From the NCBI GenBank assembly GCA_944322885.1, contig CALUQH010000024.1, forward strand, positions 37,698 to 101,697: a stretch of 64,000 bases of DNA. Reading direction: 5' to 3'. Position 1 is the first letter of the stretch; each line of letters starts with the position of its first letter. Position numbers and translations under genes: made by a program. Positions 47,759-56,505 of this stretch are shown piece after piece. This DNA comes from Candidatus Gastranaerophilales bacterium (GTDB lineage: Bacteria; Cyanobacteriota; Vampirovibrionia; Gastranaerophilales; Gastranaerophilaceae). The notes beneath the pieces are model-generated. The model saw only the letters and a program-made list of their open reading frames with translations, was not told where the DNA came from and ran no database searches.

Positions 47759-48130
47759 TTGATTGCAAATCAATATGATGAAGTTGTTCTTTTGCGTCAG
47801 TCATATCTTTCTGATAAATATTCAACTTTTGTTGCCGGATATATGCAACCTGGAGAAAGTGCAGAAGATGCAACAATAAGAGAAATTAAAGAAGAAATTG
47901 GTTTGGAGATTTATGACCTAAGATATGTTACATCACATTGGTTCAATTTAAAACAAATGCTTATGATTGGCTTTATTGCGAAAACGAACAAAAAATTTTT
48001 AAAATTATCGGAAGAAGTAGACTCTGCAGAATGGGTCCCAATTGAAAAAATCCCTGAAAAAATATATCCTGAACATCCTGACAATGTTGCATATGTTTTA
48101 TATAGAGAATATTTAATGCAAAAAAAATAA
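47759..48130 (+). CDS. Nudix hydrolase, apparently 5'-truncated
   Basis: The Nudix box is intact: GYMQPGESAEDATIREIKEE, then IG. The surrounding FVAGYMQPGE and VTSHWFNLKQMLMIGF resemble zinc-ribbon Nudix/NudC-type enzymes. Only a TTG (47759) can serve as start, with no clear ribosome site; the frame is open back to 47684, encoding YRIVSFPVCVIVL, which matches the domain start of that family. The zinc ribbon that would come before it is absent, so the gene is probably a truncated copy, or its start has been lost. Substrate unknown; NAD(H)-type pyrophosphate bond is inference. Confidence 0.5.
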   Translation: MIANQYDEVVLLRQSYLSDKYSTFVAGYMQPGESAEDATIREIKEEIGLEIYDLRYVTSHWFNLKQMLMIGFIAKTNKKFLKLSEEVDSAEWVPIEKIPEKIYPEHPDNVAYVLYREYLMQKK

Positions 48131-48402
48131 ATAAAAGGTGCAAGTGGGCATACCTGTCAAACGATAAATTGGATATTAATTGGATTCGGAATTTCCTTTG
48201 ATTTTGGAAGTTTTTAGCCAAATTTAAAATATTCTTTGTAATCTTATATCCTGATAAAGTCCGTTTTCGTCCAGTTTGATTTTGGTATAATCAAACAACT
48301 TCCGACCGCTAATATTTAGTGTCGTTGGGCAAATATACCTATCCTATCTAAAAAATACTTCCTACCAAATCGGACTTTAAAATATAATCCGCAAAATTAA
48401 AT
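48131..48402. other. Gene-free stretch with a hairpin
   Basis: No convincing reading frame in about 270 bases. GTTTGATT (48275-48282) and AATCAAAC (48290-48297) form a perfect 8-bp inverted repeat around a 7-base loop. Around 48340-48372 a set of cctatcct and acttcctacc motifs recall, in reverse complement, motifs at 33550-33590. I see no known element. Confidence 0.3.
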
Positions 48403-48425
48403 AACCACCGTTAACACCGGTGGTT
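48403..48425 (-). terminator. Terminator of tRNA-Asp
   Basis: AACCACCG/CGGTGGTT stem with a 7-base loop, located 9 bases after the tRNA 3' end on the minus strand, followed by ATTTAATTTT. Confidence 0.7.
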
Positions 48426-48433
48426 ATTTAATT

Positions 48434-48508
48434 CGGGAACGACGAGGCTCGAACTCGCGACATCATGCGTGACAGGCATGCGCTCTAACCAAACTGAGCT
48501 ACGCTCCC
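48434..48508 (-). tRNA. tRNA-Asp (anticodon GTC)
   Basis: 75 bases on the minus strand. Acceptor GGGAGCG pairs with CGTTCCC, D arm GCTC...GAGC, anticodon stem CATGC/GCATG with loop CTGTCAC (anticodon GTC), T arm GCGAG TTCGAGC CTCGT. Discriminator G is right for Asp. CCA is not encoded. Confidence 0.95.
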
Positions 48509-48610
48509 ATATTCTTTTGTCAATGTCTTTCGACAAGGTTTATTATATAATGCTGAATTTTTTTTTGCAAGAGTTTTATTTAATTTTTTATATAAATATT
48601 TCTTGTAACA

Positions 48611-48645
48611 AAAAACAGCCCTAAATTTAGGGCTGTTTTTCTATT
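48611..48645 (-). terminator. Strong terminator of the GH57 gene
   Basis: A perfect palindrome of 30 bases with arms AAAAACAGCCCTAAA (48611-48625) and its complement (48626-48640), 13 bases after the stop of the minus strand gene. Confidence 0.85.
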
Positions 48646-48657
48646 ATGTTGTGTGTG

Positions 48658-50376
48658 TTAGTTATATAAAGGAGCCAATTTTGCGGATTGCTGCGGGATA
48701 ACACCTTCTTCAATTGATTGATAAACTCTGTAGTCAATTACAGGGAAGCAGTTGTCAATGCTTTCAATCTGTTTTAAAGCGTTATCATCAATATTTCCGC
48801 TTTCAATCATGTCCGCAATTTTTTCAAATCTGTCAACATGTTCTCTGAATCTGTCCGTTGCATAATCTTTTGCCTGCCATGTCGTAATTAAGAACGGCCA
48901 GTCTGAACTTTGCAACAACAAATTCTCTCTTGCAAGCTGGTTTAAAGCTCTGTGGAGAAGTTTATCTTCCGGAATTTGCGGATATTTGTCTGCAATTGCA
49001 TTAATTCTTTTTTCGCAGGCATGGATAATAGGCCACATCCATTCTGTTAAGTGGTTATTCCATACATAGAAGTGTCCGCCTTGTCCCCATGAACTTTCGG
49101 GAATTTGTATAGCTTCTTTGGGCGGATATTTATGAATATATTCACCTGCTGTCATTCTTTCAACTTCCGGAAGGTATGTCGCGAATTTTTTTATAACCTG
49201 TTTAATAAATTCAACACCTTCAAACCACCAGTGTCCGAAAAGTTCTGTGTCAAATGATACCATTACAAGGCCTTCTTTACCTGTAGCTTTTTTGTAATCG
49301 TTAAGCATGTGGTAAATTAGAGTTGTATAGTGATCAGAGTTTTCGTTAACTTTATTTAGTGCCAACACCGGATCATAAAGCATTTTGTCGCCAAGATCAG
49401 TTGTCGGAGAAGTTATTCTCCAATAATGCATTCCTGATTTGTCATCTTTTTTATGGAATTCTCTGAAGCATCCGTCTCCGGGGTAGCCGTCCGCTGCAGA
49501 CCAAACCTGATAGCCTGCTCTGTCGTTTCTACCCATTACTGCAACCTGTGCATCAGGAAGCCAGTATGCTGAATATGTATCATATCCTGTCGCAGGACGT
49601 TCCGGCAAAGGTATGTATTCGATGTTTCCGTAAACACCAATTACACGTCTGTTACCTATAGAATTGCCGCCTTCAATTACGTGTGATTCCGTAAAGAAAT
49701 ATTCAATGCCGTTATTTTGAAGAGTAACTTCAATAGCCGGTCTCCAGTGCTTTTTACCATCTTTGCCGACATATTCGTAACCCTGTCTGTAAGCACATTC
49801 AGGAAGCCAGCAGCCGCAAGCTTTTTTACCAAATAACCTTTTGGTAGTATCTGAACCAACTTTAAATTGGGCATTGAGATTGCTGTCTGTAGCAAGTAGC
49901 GGAGAGAAACCATGGGTTGCTCCGGAAGTCGTAATTTCAATACAGCCTAAATCCTGATATTTTTTAAATTGAGCAATTAAATCCATTCCGTATTTATTAA
50001 CAAAAGAATCTTTGATATGGGTAAACCAGTCAAAATAATACTTTGCAAGGTATTTCAAATGTTGAGAATGCGCGACTTTAGGATCAGGATATCTTTCCAG
50101 ATCTTTAGAAACCTGAGCAATTCTTGAATCAAGATATTTTACAAATCCTTCCTGTAAATATCTGTCATTAAGCTGTTCTGCAAGGATCGGTGTAATACCT
50201 ACAGTAAGCTTAGCTTTGATTCCTTCTTCATACAATTCTGAAATCGCATTCAATAAAGGAACATAAGTTTCCGCCATGCATTCATAAAGATTTTCTTCCC
50301 CGAAAGGCCACATACCGGCTTTTCTATAGTAAGGAAGGTGGCTGTGTAACATAAATACGAATTGTCCTACTGACAT
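48658..50376 (-). CDS. GH57 1,4-alpha-glucan branching enzyme (DUF1957 type)
   Basis: About 572 residues. Makes alpha-1,6 branches in glycogen. GH57 motifs: HSHLPYYRKAGMWPFGEE at the N-terminus, GCWLPECAY near residue 190 (Glu nucleophile), SFDTELFGHWWFEG near residue 375 (Asp acid/base), and a C-terminal helical domain with SSDWPFLITTWQAKDYA. Start ATG at 50376 has ggagg at 5 bases; the upstream in-frame ATG at 50388 lacks a site. Together with the GH13 protein at 8.7 kb it points to glycogen storage. Single-gene unit. Confidence 0.9.
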   Translation of the reverse strand: MSVGQFVFMLHSHLPYYRKAGMWPFGEENLYECMAETYVPLLNAISELYEEGIKAKLTVGITPILAEQLNDRYLQEGFVKYLDSRIAQVSKDLERYPDPKVAHSQHLKYLAKYYFDWFTHIKDSFVNKYGMDLIAQFKKYQDLGCIEITTSGATHGFSPLLATDSNLNAQFKVGSDTTKRLFGKKACGCWLPECAYRQGYEYVGKDGKKHWRPAIEVTLQNNGIEYFFTESHVIEGGNSIGNRRVIGVYGNIEYIPLPERPATGYDTYSAYWLPDAQVAVMGRNDRAGYQVWSAADGYPGDGCFREFHKKDDKSGMHYWRITSPTTDLGDKMLYDPVLALNKVNENSDHYTTLIYHMLNDYKKATGKEGLVMVSFDTELFGHWWFEGVEFIKQVIKKFATYLPEVERMTAGEYIHKYPPKEAIQIPESSWGQGGHFYVWNNHLTEWMWPIIHACEKRINAIADKYPQIPEDKLLHRALNQLARENLLLQSSDWPFLITTWQAKDYATDRFREHVDRFEKIADMIESGNIDDNALKQIESIDNCFPVIDYRVYQSIEEGVIPQQSAKLAPLYN

Positions 50377-50494
50377 TTGTGCCTCCATATCTTATTTTAA
50401 ACGAATTATTATATAACTATAATTCTTACTTATATATTATTTATACCACAAATGGGTAAAAAATATAATCCTTAAGAACTAATTCTTGTGTATA

Positions 50495-50546
50495 CTGTTA
50501 CATTTTTTAACAGTAAAAAATACACTTAATACTATAAATGTAACAG
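50495..50546. promoter_or_regulatory. Nested inverted repeats between GH57 and rpsT genes
   Basis: CTGTTACATTT (50495-50505) is a perfect inverted repeat of AAATGTAACAG (50536-50546); a second TAACAG (50508-50513) offers a competing shorter pairing. This 320-base gap between divergent genes otherwise shows only the rpsT promoter. It could be an operator for either gene. Confidence 0.35.
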
Positions 50547-50597
50547 CTGATATAGAGAAGACAGATTGCGAATTTTTAACAAAGATTTCCGTTTATA

Positions 50598-50626
50598 TTG
50601 CAAATTAATAATTTTTTATTTATTAT
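50598..50626 (+). promoter_or_regulatory. Promoter of rpsT
   Basis: TTGCAA (50598-50603), 17-base spacer, TATTAT (50621-50626). The leader that follows can fold GTCCG with CGGAC (50658-50678), possibly the S20 feedback site. Confidence 0.55.
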
Positions 50627-50696
50627 ATATTTGCTCACATCCTCAAACTGTCCGAAGTCATTAACCGGACTAAGAGTAAAGAAAGGCAAAAATAAA

Positions 50697-50966
50697 ATGG
50701 CAAATATTAAATCTGCTAAAAAAAGAGTATTAACAGCTGAAAGAAACAGATTAAGAAATGTTGCTTTCAAAACATCTATTAAAACTGCTGTTAAGAAAGT
50801 ATTAGAACTGGCTAAAGCTGACGATAAGGATGCTTTAAATTCAGCTATGTCACGAGCATATCAGTTATGCGACAAAGCTGTATCTAAGGGTATTTTACAC
50901 AAAAATACAGCTGCCAGAAAAAAATCAAGATTGACTAAGGCTGTAAATAAATTACAGGTAAAATAG
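50697..50966 (+). CDS. rpsT: 30S ribosomal protein S20
   Basis: 89 residues, all helical and very basic: MANIKSAKKRVLTAERNRLR, FKTSIKTAVKKVLELAKADDKD, DKAVSKGILHKNTAARKKSRLTKAVNKL. Start ATG at 50697 after aagaaagg; an upstream in-frame codon would add a non-conserved 33-residue extension. Monocistronic, with its own promoter and terminator. Confidence 0.95.
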   Translation: MANIKSAKKRVLTAERNRLRNVAFKTSIKTAVKKVLELAKADDKDALNSAMSRAYQLCDKAVSKGILHKNTAARKKSRLTKAVNKLQVK

Positions 50967-50986
50967 TTAATTTTTTGAATTTTTAG

Positions 50987-51024
50987 AAAAAGGTGCATCT
51001 TTTTTAGAATGGTGCACCTTTTTC
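50987..51024 (+). terminator. Terminator of rpsT
   Basis: AAAAAGGTGCA (50987-50997) pairs with TGCACCTTTTT (51013-51023), then CTTTT. Confidence 0.85.
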
Positions 51025-51100
51025 TTTTAATATTAATAAATATTCATATAATATTTTAAAACCAGTTGCAGTATTTGTAAAAAAGTGGTAAAATAAATAT

Positions 51101-51730
51101 ATGGTTTCTGCAGCTCTTTTATTATTTATTATTGTATTGTTAATTTCTTATATTATTTTTGTTTCCTGCAAACATTTGATATATAAGCTTAACAAACGTG
51201 TACTTGCACGTAATATTGCCATTATTAAAAATGGCAAATATATGTCTGAGTTTGATAATTTATCGGAAGATGACATAAGAGAAAAAATCATTATTCCGTT
51301 TTTTCAGGTATTAGGCTATAATACTTATGACAGAAGGGAATTTCCGATATTTCAAAAACGTGCTCCGTTTTTGCCCGATTACATTACAAAAAAATGGGAT
51401 AGCAGCAGACTTTGTAAGAGATCTTTGTATATAAAGTACGATAATTTTTCGGAAGAGTCCGTTGATTTAAAAAACAAAAAATATGATGATAACAAAATTC
51501 AGGGTGTAAATATTGATGAATTAATGAATAAACTCTATTTCTGGGGCGAATGCTATATTCTGACAAACGGATATTTATATTTATTTTTTGATAAACATTA
51601 CAAAATCGGCAGTCATAAATTTAAATTCTGTTTTAACCTGAAAAACTTTACTAAATCTGATATAGAAAAACTTGCATATTATACCAAACAATATATGTTT
51701 CTTGATATTTCAGATGTTTATCGTGTATGA
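51101..51730 (+). CDS. Membrane-anchored protein with HsdR-N-like region, unknown
   Basis: 209 residues. One N-terminal membrane helix (ALLLFIIVLLISYIIFVSC), then LSEDDIREKIIIPFFQVLGYNTY, which recalls the start of the HsdR N-terminal nuclease domain (restriction subunits and related stand-alone proteins). The PD-ExK residues cannot be picked out with certainty (candidates are D in PFLPDYIT and later acids), so a nuclease activity is doubtful. No restriction genes are near. Ribosome site is weak. Confidence 0.45.
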   Translation: MVSAALLLFIIVLLISYIIFVSCKHLIYKLNKRVLARNIAIIKNGKYMSEFDNLSEDDIREKIIIPFFQVLGYNTYDRREFPIFQKRAPFLPDYITKKWDSSRLCKRSLYIKYDNFSEESVDLKNKKYDDNKIQGVNIDELMNKLYFWGECYILTNGYLYLFFDKHYKIGSHKFKFCFNLKNFTKSDIEKLAYYTKQYMFLDISDVYRV

Positions 51731-51921
51731 TTTTTTAATGTGCTGAAATGTAATAACATGTTTGAAAATTCTTAAAATCCGGATATTGTCACACGGGCTA
51801 GTTTGTTTTGTTTATTTTATGAAAATGGCTTTGGATTAATATTATGTAAAGATAGTGGCAATTAATTATTTATTGAGTATAATTATCTTATTACAGGATT
51901 ATTAAGGTAAGAAAGATAATT

Positions 51922-52716
51922 ATGCAGGGTACTTTAGAAAAAAAATCTATTAAAAATATTGATTTTAATATAGACTTGGCGCAGAGTTTCGGAATTTATA
52001 AAAATAATTCTGAATTTGATTTATTAGATTACGCAAGCTCCGTAAATATTTCATGCGGTTTTCACGCGGGCGATCCTATGGCCATAAAACATGCTTTATT
52101 GAGAGCCAAAGAAAAAAATGTAGTGGTAGGCGCACACATCGGTTTTGATGATATTCAGGGTTTTGGTTACCGTGATATGGATTTGACGGATGATGAAATT
52201 GAAGCCTTAGTAGTGTATCAAGTAGGTGCTTTAATGTCATTTGCCAAAACTTTTAAAATGGAAATTGAACACGTAAGACCGCACGGTGCAATGTATAAAC
52301 GTTGTGCAAGTGACTTTGCATTTGCCTGTGCTGTAGCAAGGGCTGTTCAAAAATGTTCTAAATGGCTTGTATATTACGGAGCAACAGGTGAAATTACGGA
52401 AAAAACCGGCGAGTTAATAAATATTCCTGTAGCACAGGAAGTTTGTCTGGAAAAAATGTATAATGTTGACGGAACTGTTAATTCTGTTGCAAAAGATAAT
52501 GAAAATACGGAAGTAGAAATCCAGAGATTAAAACATTTGCTTGCAACATCGCAGGTTTCTAATATTGAGGGCGGAAAAACTATTGTAACGGCAGATACAA
52601 TTCATTTTTCCAACAGACTTTCAAATTCATTGGAACTTATAAAGCAGGCGCATGATGTGATTACTCCGGTTCCTGTAAATTATAAAAATGCGTGTTTGTC
52701 CGGTTGGGTGGAGTAG
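51922..52716 (+). CDS. pxpA: 5-oxoprolinase subunit A (LamB/YcsF family)
   Basis: 264 residues. Family signatures: FNIDLAQSFGIYKNNSEFDLL (usually DLNxDxGE), ASSVNISCGFHAGDPMAIKHALLRAKEKNVVVGAHIGF, HVRPHGAMYKRCASDFAFACAVARAV. With PxpB and PxpC it cleaves 5-oxoproline to glutamate; neither partner is in the window. The third residue of the opening DxNxDxGE motif is kept, but the acidic pair is altered to DLAQSF, so activity is less certain. Three bases before the next gene. Confidence 0.75.
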   Translation: MQGTLEKKSIKNIDFNIDLAQSFGIYKNNSEFDLLDYASSVNISCGFHAGDPMAIKHALLRAKEKNVVVGAHIGFDDIQGFGYRDMDLTDDEIEALVVYQVGALMSFAKTFKMEIEHVRPHGAMYKRCASDFAFACAVARAVQKCSKWLVYYGATGEITEKTGELINIPVAQEVCLEKMYNVDGTVNSVAKDNENTEVEIQRLKHLLATSQVSNIEGGKTIVTADTIHFSNRLSNSLELIKQAHDVITPVPVNYKNACLSGWVE

Positions 52717-52719
52717 ATA

Positions 52720-54090
52720 ATGAGTAATAAGGTGATGACTAATTTTAGAAAAAGTGTGAAAATGCCCGTCGAAGCAAGGTGGCTTATACCCGGGCTGCAG
52801 GTGAAAAGATGGTTTGCCCTGATATTTCTGGGGGCTGTTTTAATGACTCTGGGGGTCTTGATTTTATTTGATATTAAGCCTGTATTTTATACAATGGAGT
52901 TTATCCGCAGTATTGCGATGAAAGTTTCAACTGAATGGATTGCGTTTGCAATTGTTATGTTTGGCGCCGGCATATTTTTTAAAGGCTGGCAGAAAACGAA
53001 TTTGTCTATGCTTGACGGCAGTGATAATGAAACTCTTCTTGAAAATTTGTACAGAAGAAGAAAACTTAACAGAGGACCGAAAATTGTTGCTGTTGGCGGT
53101 GGTACGGGCTTGTCAATGCTGTTAAAAGGAATTAAAAATATAACAAATAATATAACTGCAGTTGTTACCGTTGGTGATGACGGCGGGAGTTCCGGCAGAT
53201 TAAGAGAAGAAATGGGGGTTCTACCCCCCGGTGATATCCGCAATTGTATTGCTGCGCTGGCTAATGATGAGGATTTGGTAACGAAATTATTTCAGTATCG
53301 TTTTAAATCCGGCGAAGGTTTGGAAGGTCACAGTTTCGGTAATTTATTTCTGACAGCACTATGTTCAATTACCGGTGACATGGTGCGTGCGGTGAAAGAA
53401 TCATCTAATGTTCTTTCAATTCGTGGAAGGGTTCTTCCATCAACTCTTGATGATATGAAGCTTGTTGCGGAAATGGAAGACGGCAGAATTATCCATGGGG
53501 AATCTAATATTCCTGAGGCTCATGGAAAAATAAAGAGATTGTTCACTGATCCGCAAAATTGTAAGGCTCTTGATGATGTCATTACTGCAATAAGAGAGGC
53601 AGAACTTATTATTTTGGGGCCAGGCAGCTTGTTTACAAGTGTTATTCCGAATCTCCTGATTCCTGAAATTTCTCATGAAATAGCAAGATCCAAAGCTAAA
53701 AAAATCTATGTATGTAATATTATGACACAACCCGGTGAAACAGATGGTTTTAGTGTCAGTGATCACTTAAATGCATTAATCAGACATGCTGGCAGCAAAA
53801 AAATTGTTGATACTGTTCTCGTTAATGATTATATGCCGTCAAATTTAGCTAAAAAATATCAACTTTCGGGTTCTTATCCTGTCAAAATGGATTTTGATAA
53901 TTTGAAAAAACTCGGTATAAAAGTATTTTCAAGAAAACTTATTGAGGATAATAAAGAAGGATACGTAAGGCACAGTTCTAATCGTGTAGCAAGGGCTATT
54001 TATTACTGGTTTAAAAAAGAGCATAAGCAGGAAAAATCTAATTTCTTTACTTCCCATAAAGATGCTGAAAAGCAAGGTTGCAATGTATAA
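52720..54090 (+). CDS. YvcK/CofD-family protein with N-terminal membrane helices
   Basis: 456 residues. Two membrane helices (WFALIFLGAVLMTLGVLILF, then STEWIAFAIVMFGAGIFF) precede a CofD/YvcK core from about residue 120: KIVAVGGGTGLSMLLKGIKN, VTVGDDGGSSGRLREEMG, PPGDIRNCIAALANDE, LFQYRF, GHSFGNLFLTAL. YvcK proteins bind nucleotide sugars and help cells keep shape and grow on gluconeogenic carbon; most lack an anchor. Here the anchor suggests work at the membrane, for instance next to peptidoglycan synthesis. Overlaps panB by one base. Confidence 0.85.
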   Translation: MSNKVMTNFRKSVKMPVEARWLIPGLQVKRWFALIFLGAVLMTLGVLILFDIKPVFYTMEFIRSIAMKVSTEWIAFAIVMFGAGIFFKGWQKTNLSMLDGSDNETLLENLYRRRKLNRGPKIVAVGGGTGLSMLLKGIKNITNNITAVVTVGDDGGSSGRLREEMGVLPPGDIRNCIAALANDEDLVTKLFQYRFKSGEGLEGHSFGNLFLTALCSITGDMVRAVKESSNVLSIRGRVLPSTLDDMKLVAEMEDGRIIHGESNIPEAHGKIKRLFTDPQNCKALDDVITAIREAELIILGPGSLFTSVIPNLLIPEISHEIARSKAKKIYVCNIMTQPGETDGFSVSDHLNALIRHAGSKKIVDTVLVNDYMPSNLAKKYQLSGSYPVKMDFDNLKKLGIKVFSRKLIEDNKEGYVRHSSNRVARAIYYWFKKEHKQEKSNFFTSHKDAEKQGCNV

Positions 54091-54890
54091 TGATTAAAAA
54101 AGTAACGGTTAAAACAATTCAAAAATATAAAGATAATAGTGAAAAATTTTCTGTTTTAACGGCGTACGATTATTCAACGGCAAAGTATCTGGATGAAGCG
54201 GGGATTGATATTGTCTTAATTGGAGACAGTCTTGCAATGGTTGCTCTGGGGTATGAAACAACACATTCCGTCGGGGTTGAAGAAATGTCAATATTTACAA
54301 AAGCTGTTGCTAAAGGGGTTGAAAGAGCAATGGTCGTTACGGACATGCCTTTTTTGAGCTATCATACAGATATCGCATCTGCTGTAAAAAATTGCGGACA
54401 AATGATAAAATCGGGTGCTGATGCTGTTAAAATAGAAGGTTTCAGCGATTATATTATGGGTGTAATAAGACGTCTTGTTGATACAGGAATTCCTGTAATG
54501 GGACATTTAGGTTTTACTCCCCAGTTTTTGCATACTCTTGGGGGATATAAAATTCAGGGAAAAACCCAAGAAGCTGCAGATGAAATTTTAAGGCAGGCAA
54601 AATCTCTTGAGCAGGCCGGTGTATTCTCTATTGTTTTAGAAATGGTTCCACAGGAAAGTGCAAGATATATTACCGAAAATTTAAATGTTCCTACAATTTC
54701 TTGCGGGGCAGGTAAGTATTGTGATGCTCAGGTGCTTGTTTCTGATGATGTATTTGGGAAATATTCCGATTTTAAACCGAAATTTGCAAGAAAATATGGA
54801 GATATGAAGTCATTAATTTATACTTGTGCAAAACAGTTTAATGACGATGTAAAATCTGGTAGATTCCCATCTGAAGAGGAAGTTTTTTAG
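54090..54890 (+). CDS. panB: Ketopantoate hydroxymethyltransferase
   Basis: First step of pantothenate synthesis. LTAYDYSTAKYLDEAGIDIVLIGDSLAMV, GADAVKIEG, PVMGHLGFTPQFLHTLGGYK and VLEMVPQESARYIT are family signatures; acidic ligands for the magnesium are in place. 266 residues. Start ATG at 54090 shares a base with the previous stop (TAATG); an in-frame TTG at 54078 is unlikely. Convergent gene overlaps its end by 4 bases. Confidence 0.95.
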   Translation: MIKKVTVKTIQKYKDNSEKFSVLTAYDYSTAKYLDEAGIDIVLIGDSLAMVALGYETTHSVGVEEMSIFTKAVAKGVERAMVVTDMPFLSYHTDIASAVKNCGQMIKSGADAVKIEGFSDYIMGVIRRLVDTGIPVMGHLGFTPQFLHTLGGYKIQGKTQEAADEILRQAKSLEQAGVFSIVLEMVPQESARYITENLNVPTISCGAGKYCDAQVLVSDDVFGKYSDFKPKFARKYGDMKSLIYTCAKQFNDDVKSGRFPSEEEVF

Positions 54891-55540
54891 GAATTCCCAT
54901 CTATTATTATTTTTTCTAAATCAACAAATTTTTTCCCGTGGAGTTTTGGACTTGTTGCATTGTAATCAGGTGAGGATTCAATATTTTTTATTGTACGTTC
55001 CATATCTACAGCGTCAACAAGATAACTTGAGGGGTAATCTTTAGCTTTTGTAAAACCTAATTCTCTGCAGAATGTTCTCATTGACTTTTTCATTTCTTTG
55101 AGCGGTATTATCAATGAAAAGTCTTTCAATTTATGTACTTCGTCCAGCATTGTATGCAGAAGACTTTTTCTTGTAATTTTGTCTTTGTTCCATACTGCCA
55201 TTCCGTTAATTTTAATATCGCCATTGTCTTCGGCTTTAAGAATTCCTGTTATATATTTATTATTTTCAACGCTTATTAAAACTTTAGGTGTGTAATCTCC
55301 TTTTTTTATGTGTGCGGCTTTTTTCAATGCGTTCAACACTACCTGTTCAGTGGTTTCCTCCCCTATTTTCATTGTGCTTCTGGGAATTCCGTTATTTTCA
55401 ATCAAGTCAACCATTCTTGTTATGAATCTTTTATCTCTGCCGTCAAGGCTGTAGATATCAATTTTTTTATCCGGAAGAGTCACGGTTTTGAGTTTTATAC
55501 CGTTAAAATTTGTTTTGCTGTCAATTCTGTTAATCTGCAT
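54887..55540 (-). CDS. Protein with N-terminal FNG motif, GNAT-like fold possible, unknown
   Basis: 217 residues. It starts MQINRIDSKTNFNGIKLKTV, with the F-x-G motif of the GH13 protein and of the gene at 47303. The middle alternates strands and helices (KVLISVENNKYITGILKAEDNGDIKINGMA, KSMRTFCRELGFTKAKDYPSSY) in a way that recalls acetyltransferases, but the acetyl-CoA loop is not visible. Strong aaaggag. It sits between panB and panC. Confidence 0.5.
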   Translation of the reverse strand: MQINRIDSKTNFNGIKLKTVTLPDKKIDIYSLDGRDKRFITRMVDLIENNGIPRSTMKIGEETTEQVVLNALKKAAHIKKGDYTPKVLISVENNKYITGILKAEDNGDIKINGMAVWNKDKITRKSLLHTMLDEVHKLKDFSLIIPLKEMKKSMRTFCRELGFTKAKDYPSSYLVDAVDMERTIKNIESSPDYNATSPKLHGKKFVDLEKIIIDGNS

Positions 55541-55643
55541 TGTTTCTCCTTTTTAATATATAAGGTTTTAAAATTTCAACAAATTTTTTTTTGCTATTTA
55601 ATTTTTATGTTAAAATATAGTTTAAGAAGTGAGGCTTGGAATT

Positions 55644-56498
55644 ATGTTAATACATACAATTGATGAAGTTCGAGAAAAAGTAAAGGAATGGAAAAAACAA
55701 GGATTTACGGTAGGTCTGGTGCCTACAATGGGCGCATTGCATAACGGGCATTTAAGTCTAATAAAAAAAAGCGTTGAAAAATGTGATAAAACTGTAGTTT
55801 CCGTTTTTGTAAATCCTATTCAGTTTTGTCCGGGAGAAGATTTGGAAAAATATCCGAGAACTCTTGATGCGGATGAAAAGCTTTGCAATGATGCGGGTGT
55901 TGACATTATTTTTGCTCCTTCTCCAAAAGAAATGTACGGTGATGGGCATATTTTATCCAATGATTTTTTGACTTACGTTATTCCTCCGTTTTTTTATGTT
56001 AATAAACTGTGCGGGAAATCAAGAGTCGGGCACTTTGATGGGGTGTGTACGGTTGTAAATAAACTGTTCAATATTGTTCAACCTGATTTTGCTTTTTTTG
56101 GAGAAAAAGACAGGCAGCAATTAATCATTTTGAAGAAAATGGTTAAGGATTTAAATATTCCTGTACGGATTATCCCATGTCCCATAGTCAGAGAAGAAAA
56201 CGGACTTGCATTATCTTCAAGAAATAAGTATCTGTCGGATGAGGATAAACAGCATGCTCTTGCATTAAGTAAAATTTTATTTAATATAAAGGCTTGTTAT
56301 AATAATGGTATTAAAGATGTTTCGGAACTTAGCGAAACCGCATATTCATATTTAAATAATCATCATTCTCTTGAATATCTTGAATTCAGGGATGCTGATG
56401 ATTTGGAAGAAAAAAAGACGGCTGATGACAATACCATTGTATTTATAGCTTTGAAAATCGGAAATGTAAGGTTAATTGATAATATCGCTTTAAGATGA
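55644..56498 (+). CDS. panC: Pantothenate synthetase
   Basis: Joins pantoate and beta-alanine with ATP. FTVGLVPTMGALHNGHLSLI (HIGH-like), VVSVFVNPIQFCPGEDLEKYPRT, GHFDGVCTVVNKLF, FGEKDRQQLIILKKM and IVREENGLALSSRNKYL (KMSKS-like) are all intact. 284 residues. Start ATG at 55644 is chosen after gtgagg; the GTG at 55629 would add five residues. Confidence 0.95.
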   Translation: MLIHTIDEVREKVKEWKKQGFTVGLVPTMGALHNGHLSLIKKSVEKCDKTVVSVFVNPIQFCPGEDLEKYPRTLDADEKLCNDAGVDIIFAPSPKEMYGDGHILSNDFLTYVIPPFFYVNKLCGKSRVGHFDGVCTVVNKLFNIVQPDFAFFGEKDRQQLIILKKMVKDLNIPVRIIPCPIVREENGLALSSRNKYLSDEDKQHALALSKILFNIKACYNNGIKDVSELSETAYSYLNNHHSLEYLEFRDADDLEEKKTADDNTIVFIALKIGNVRLIDNIALR

Positions 56499-56505
56499 GG
56501 TTTGT

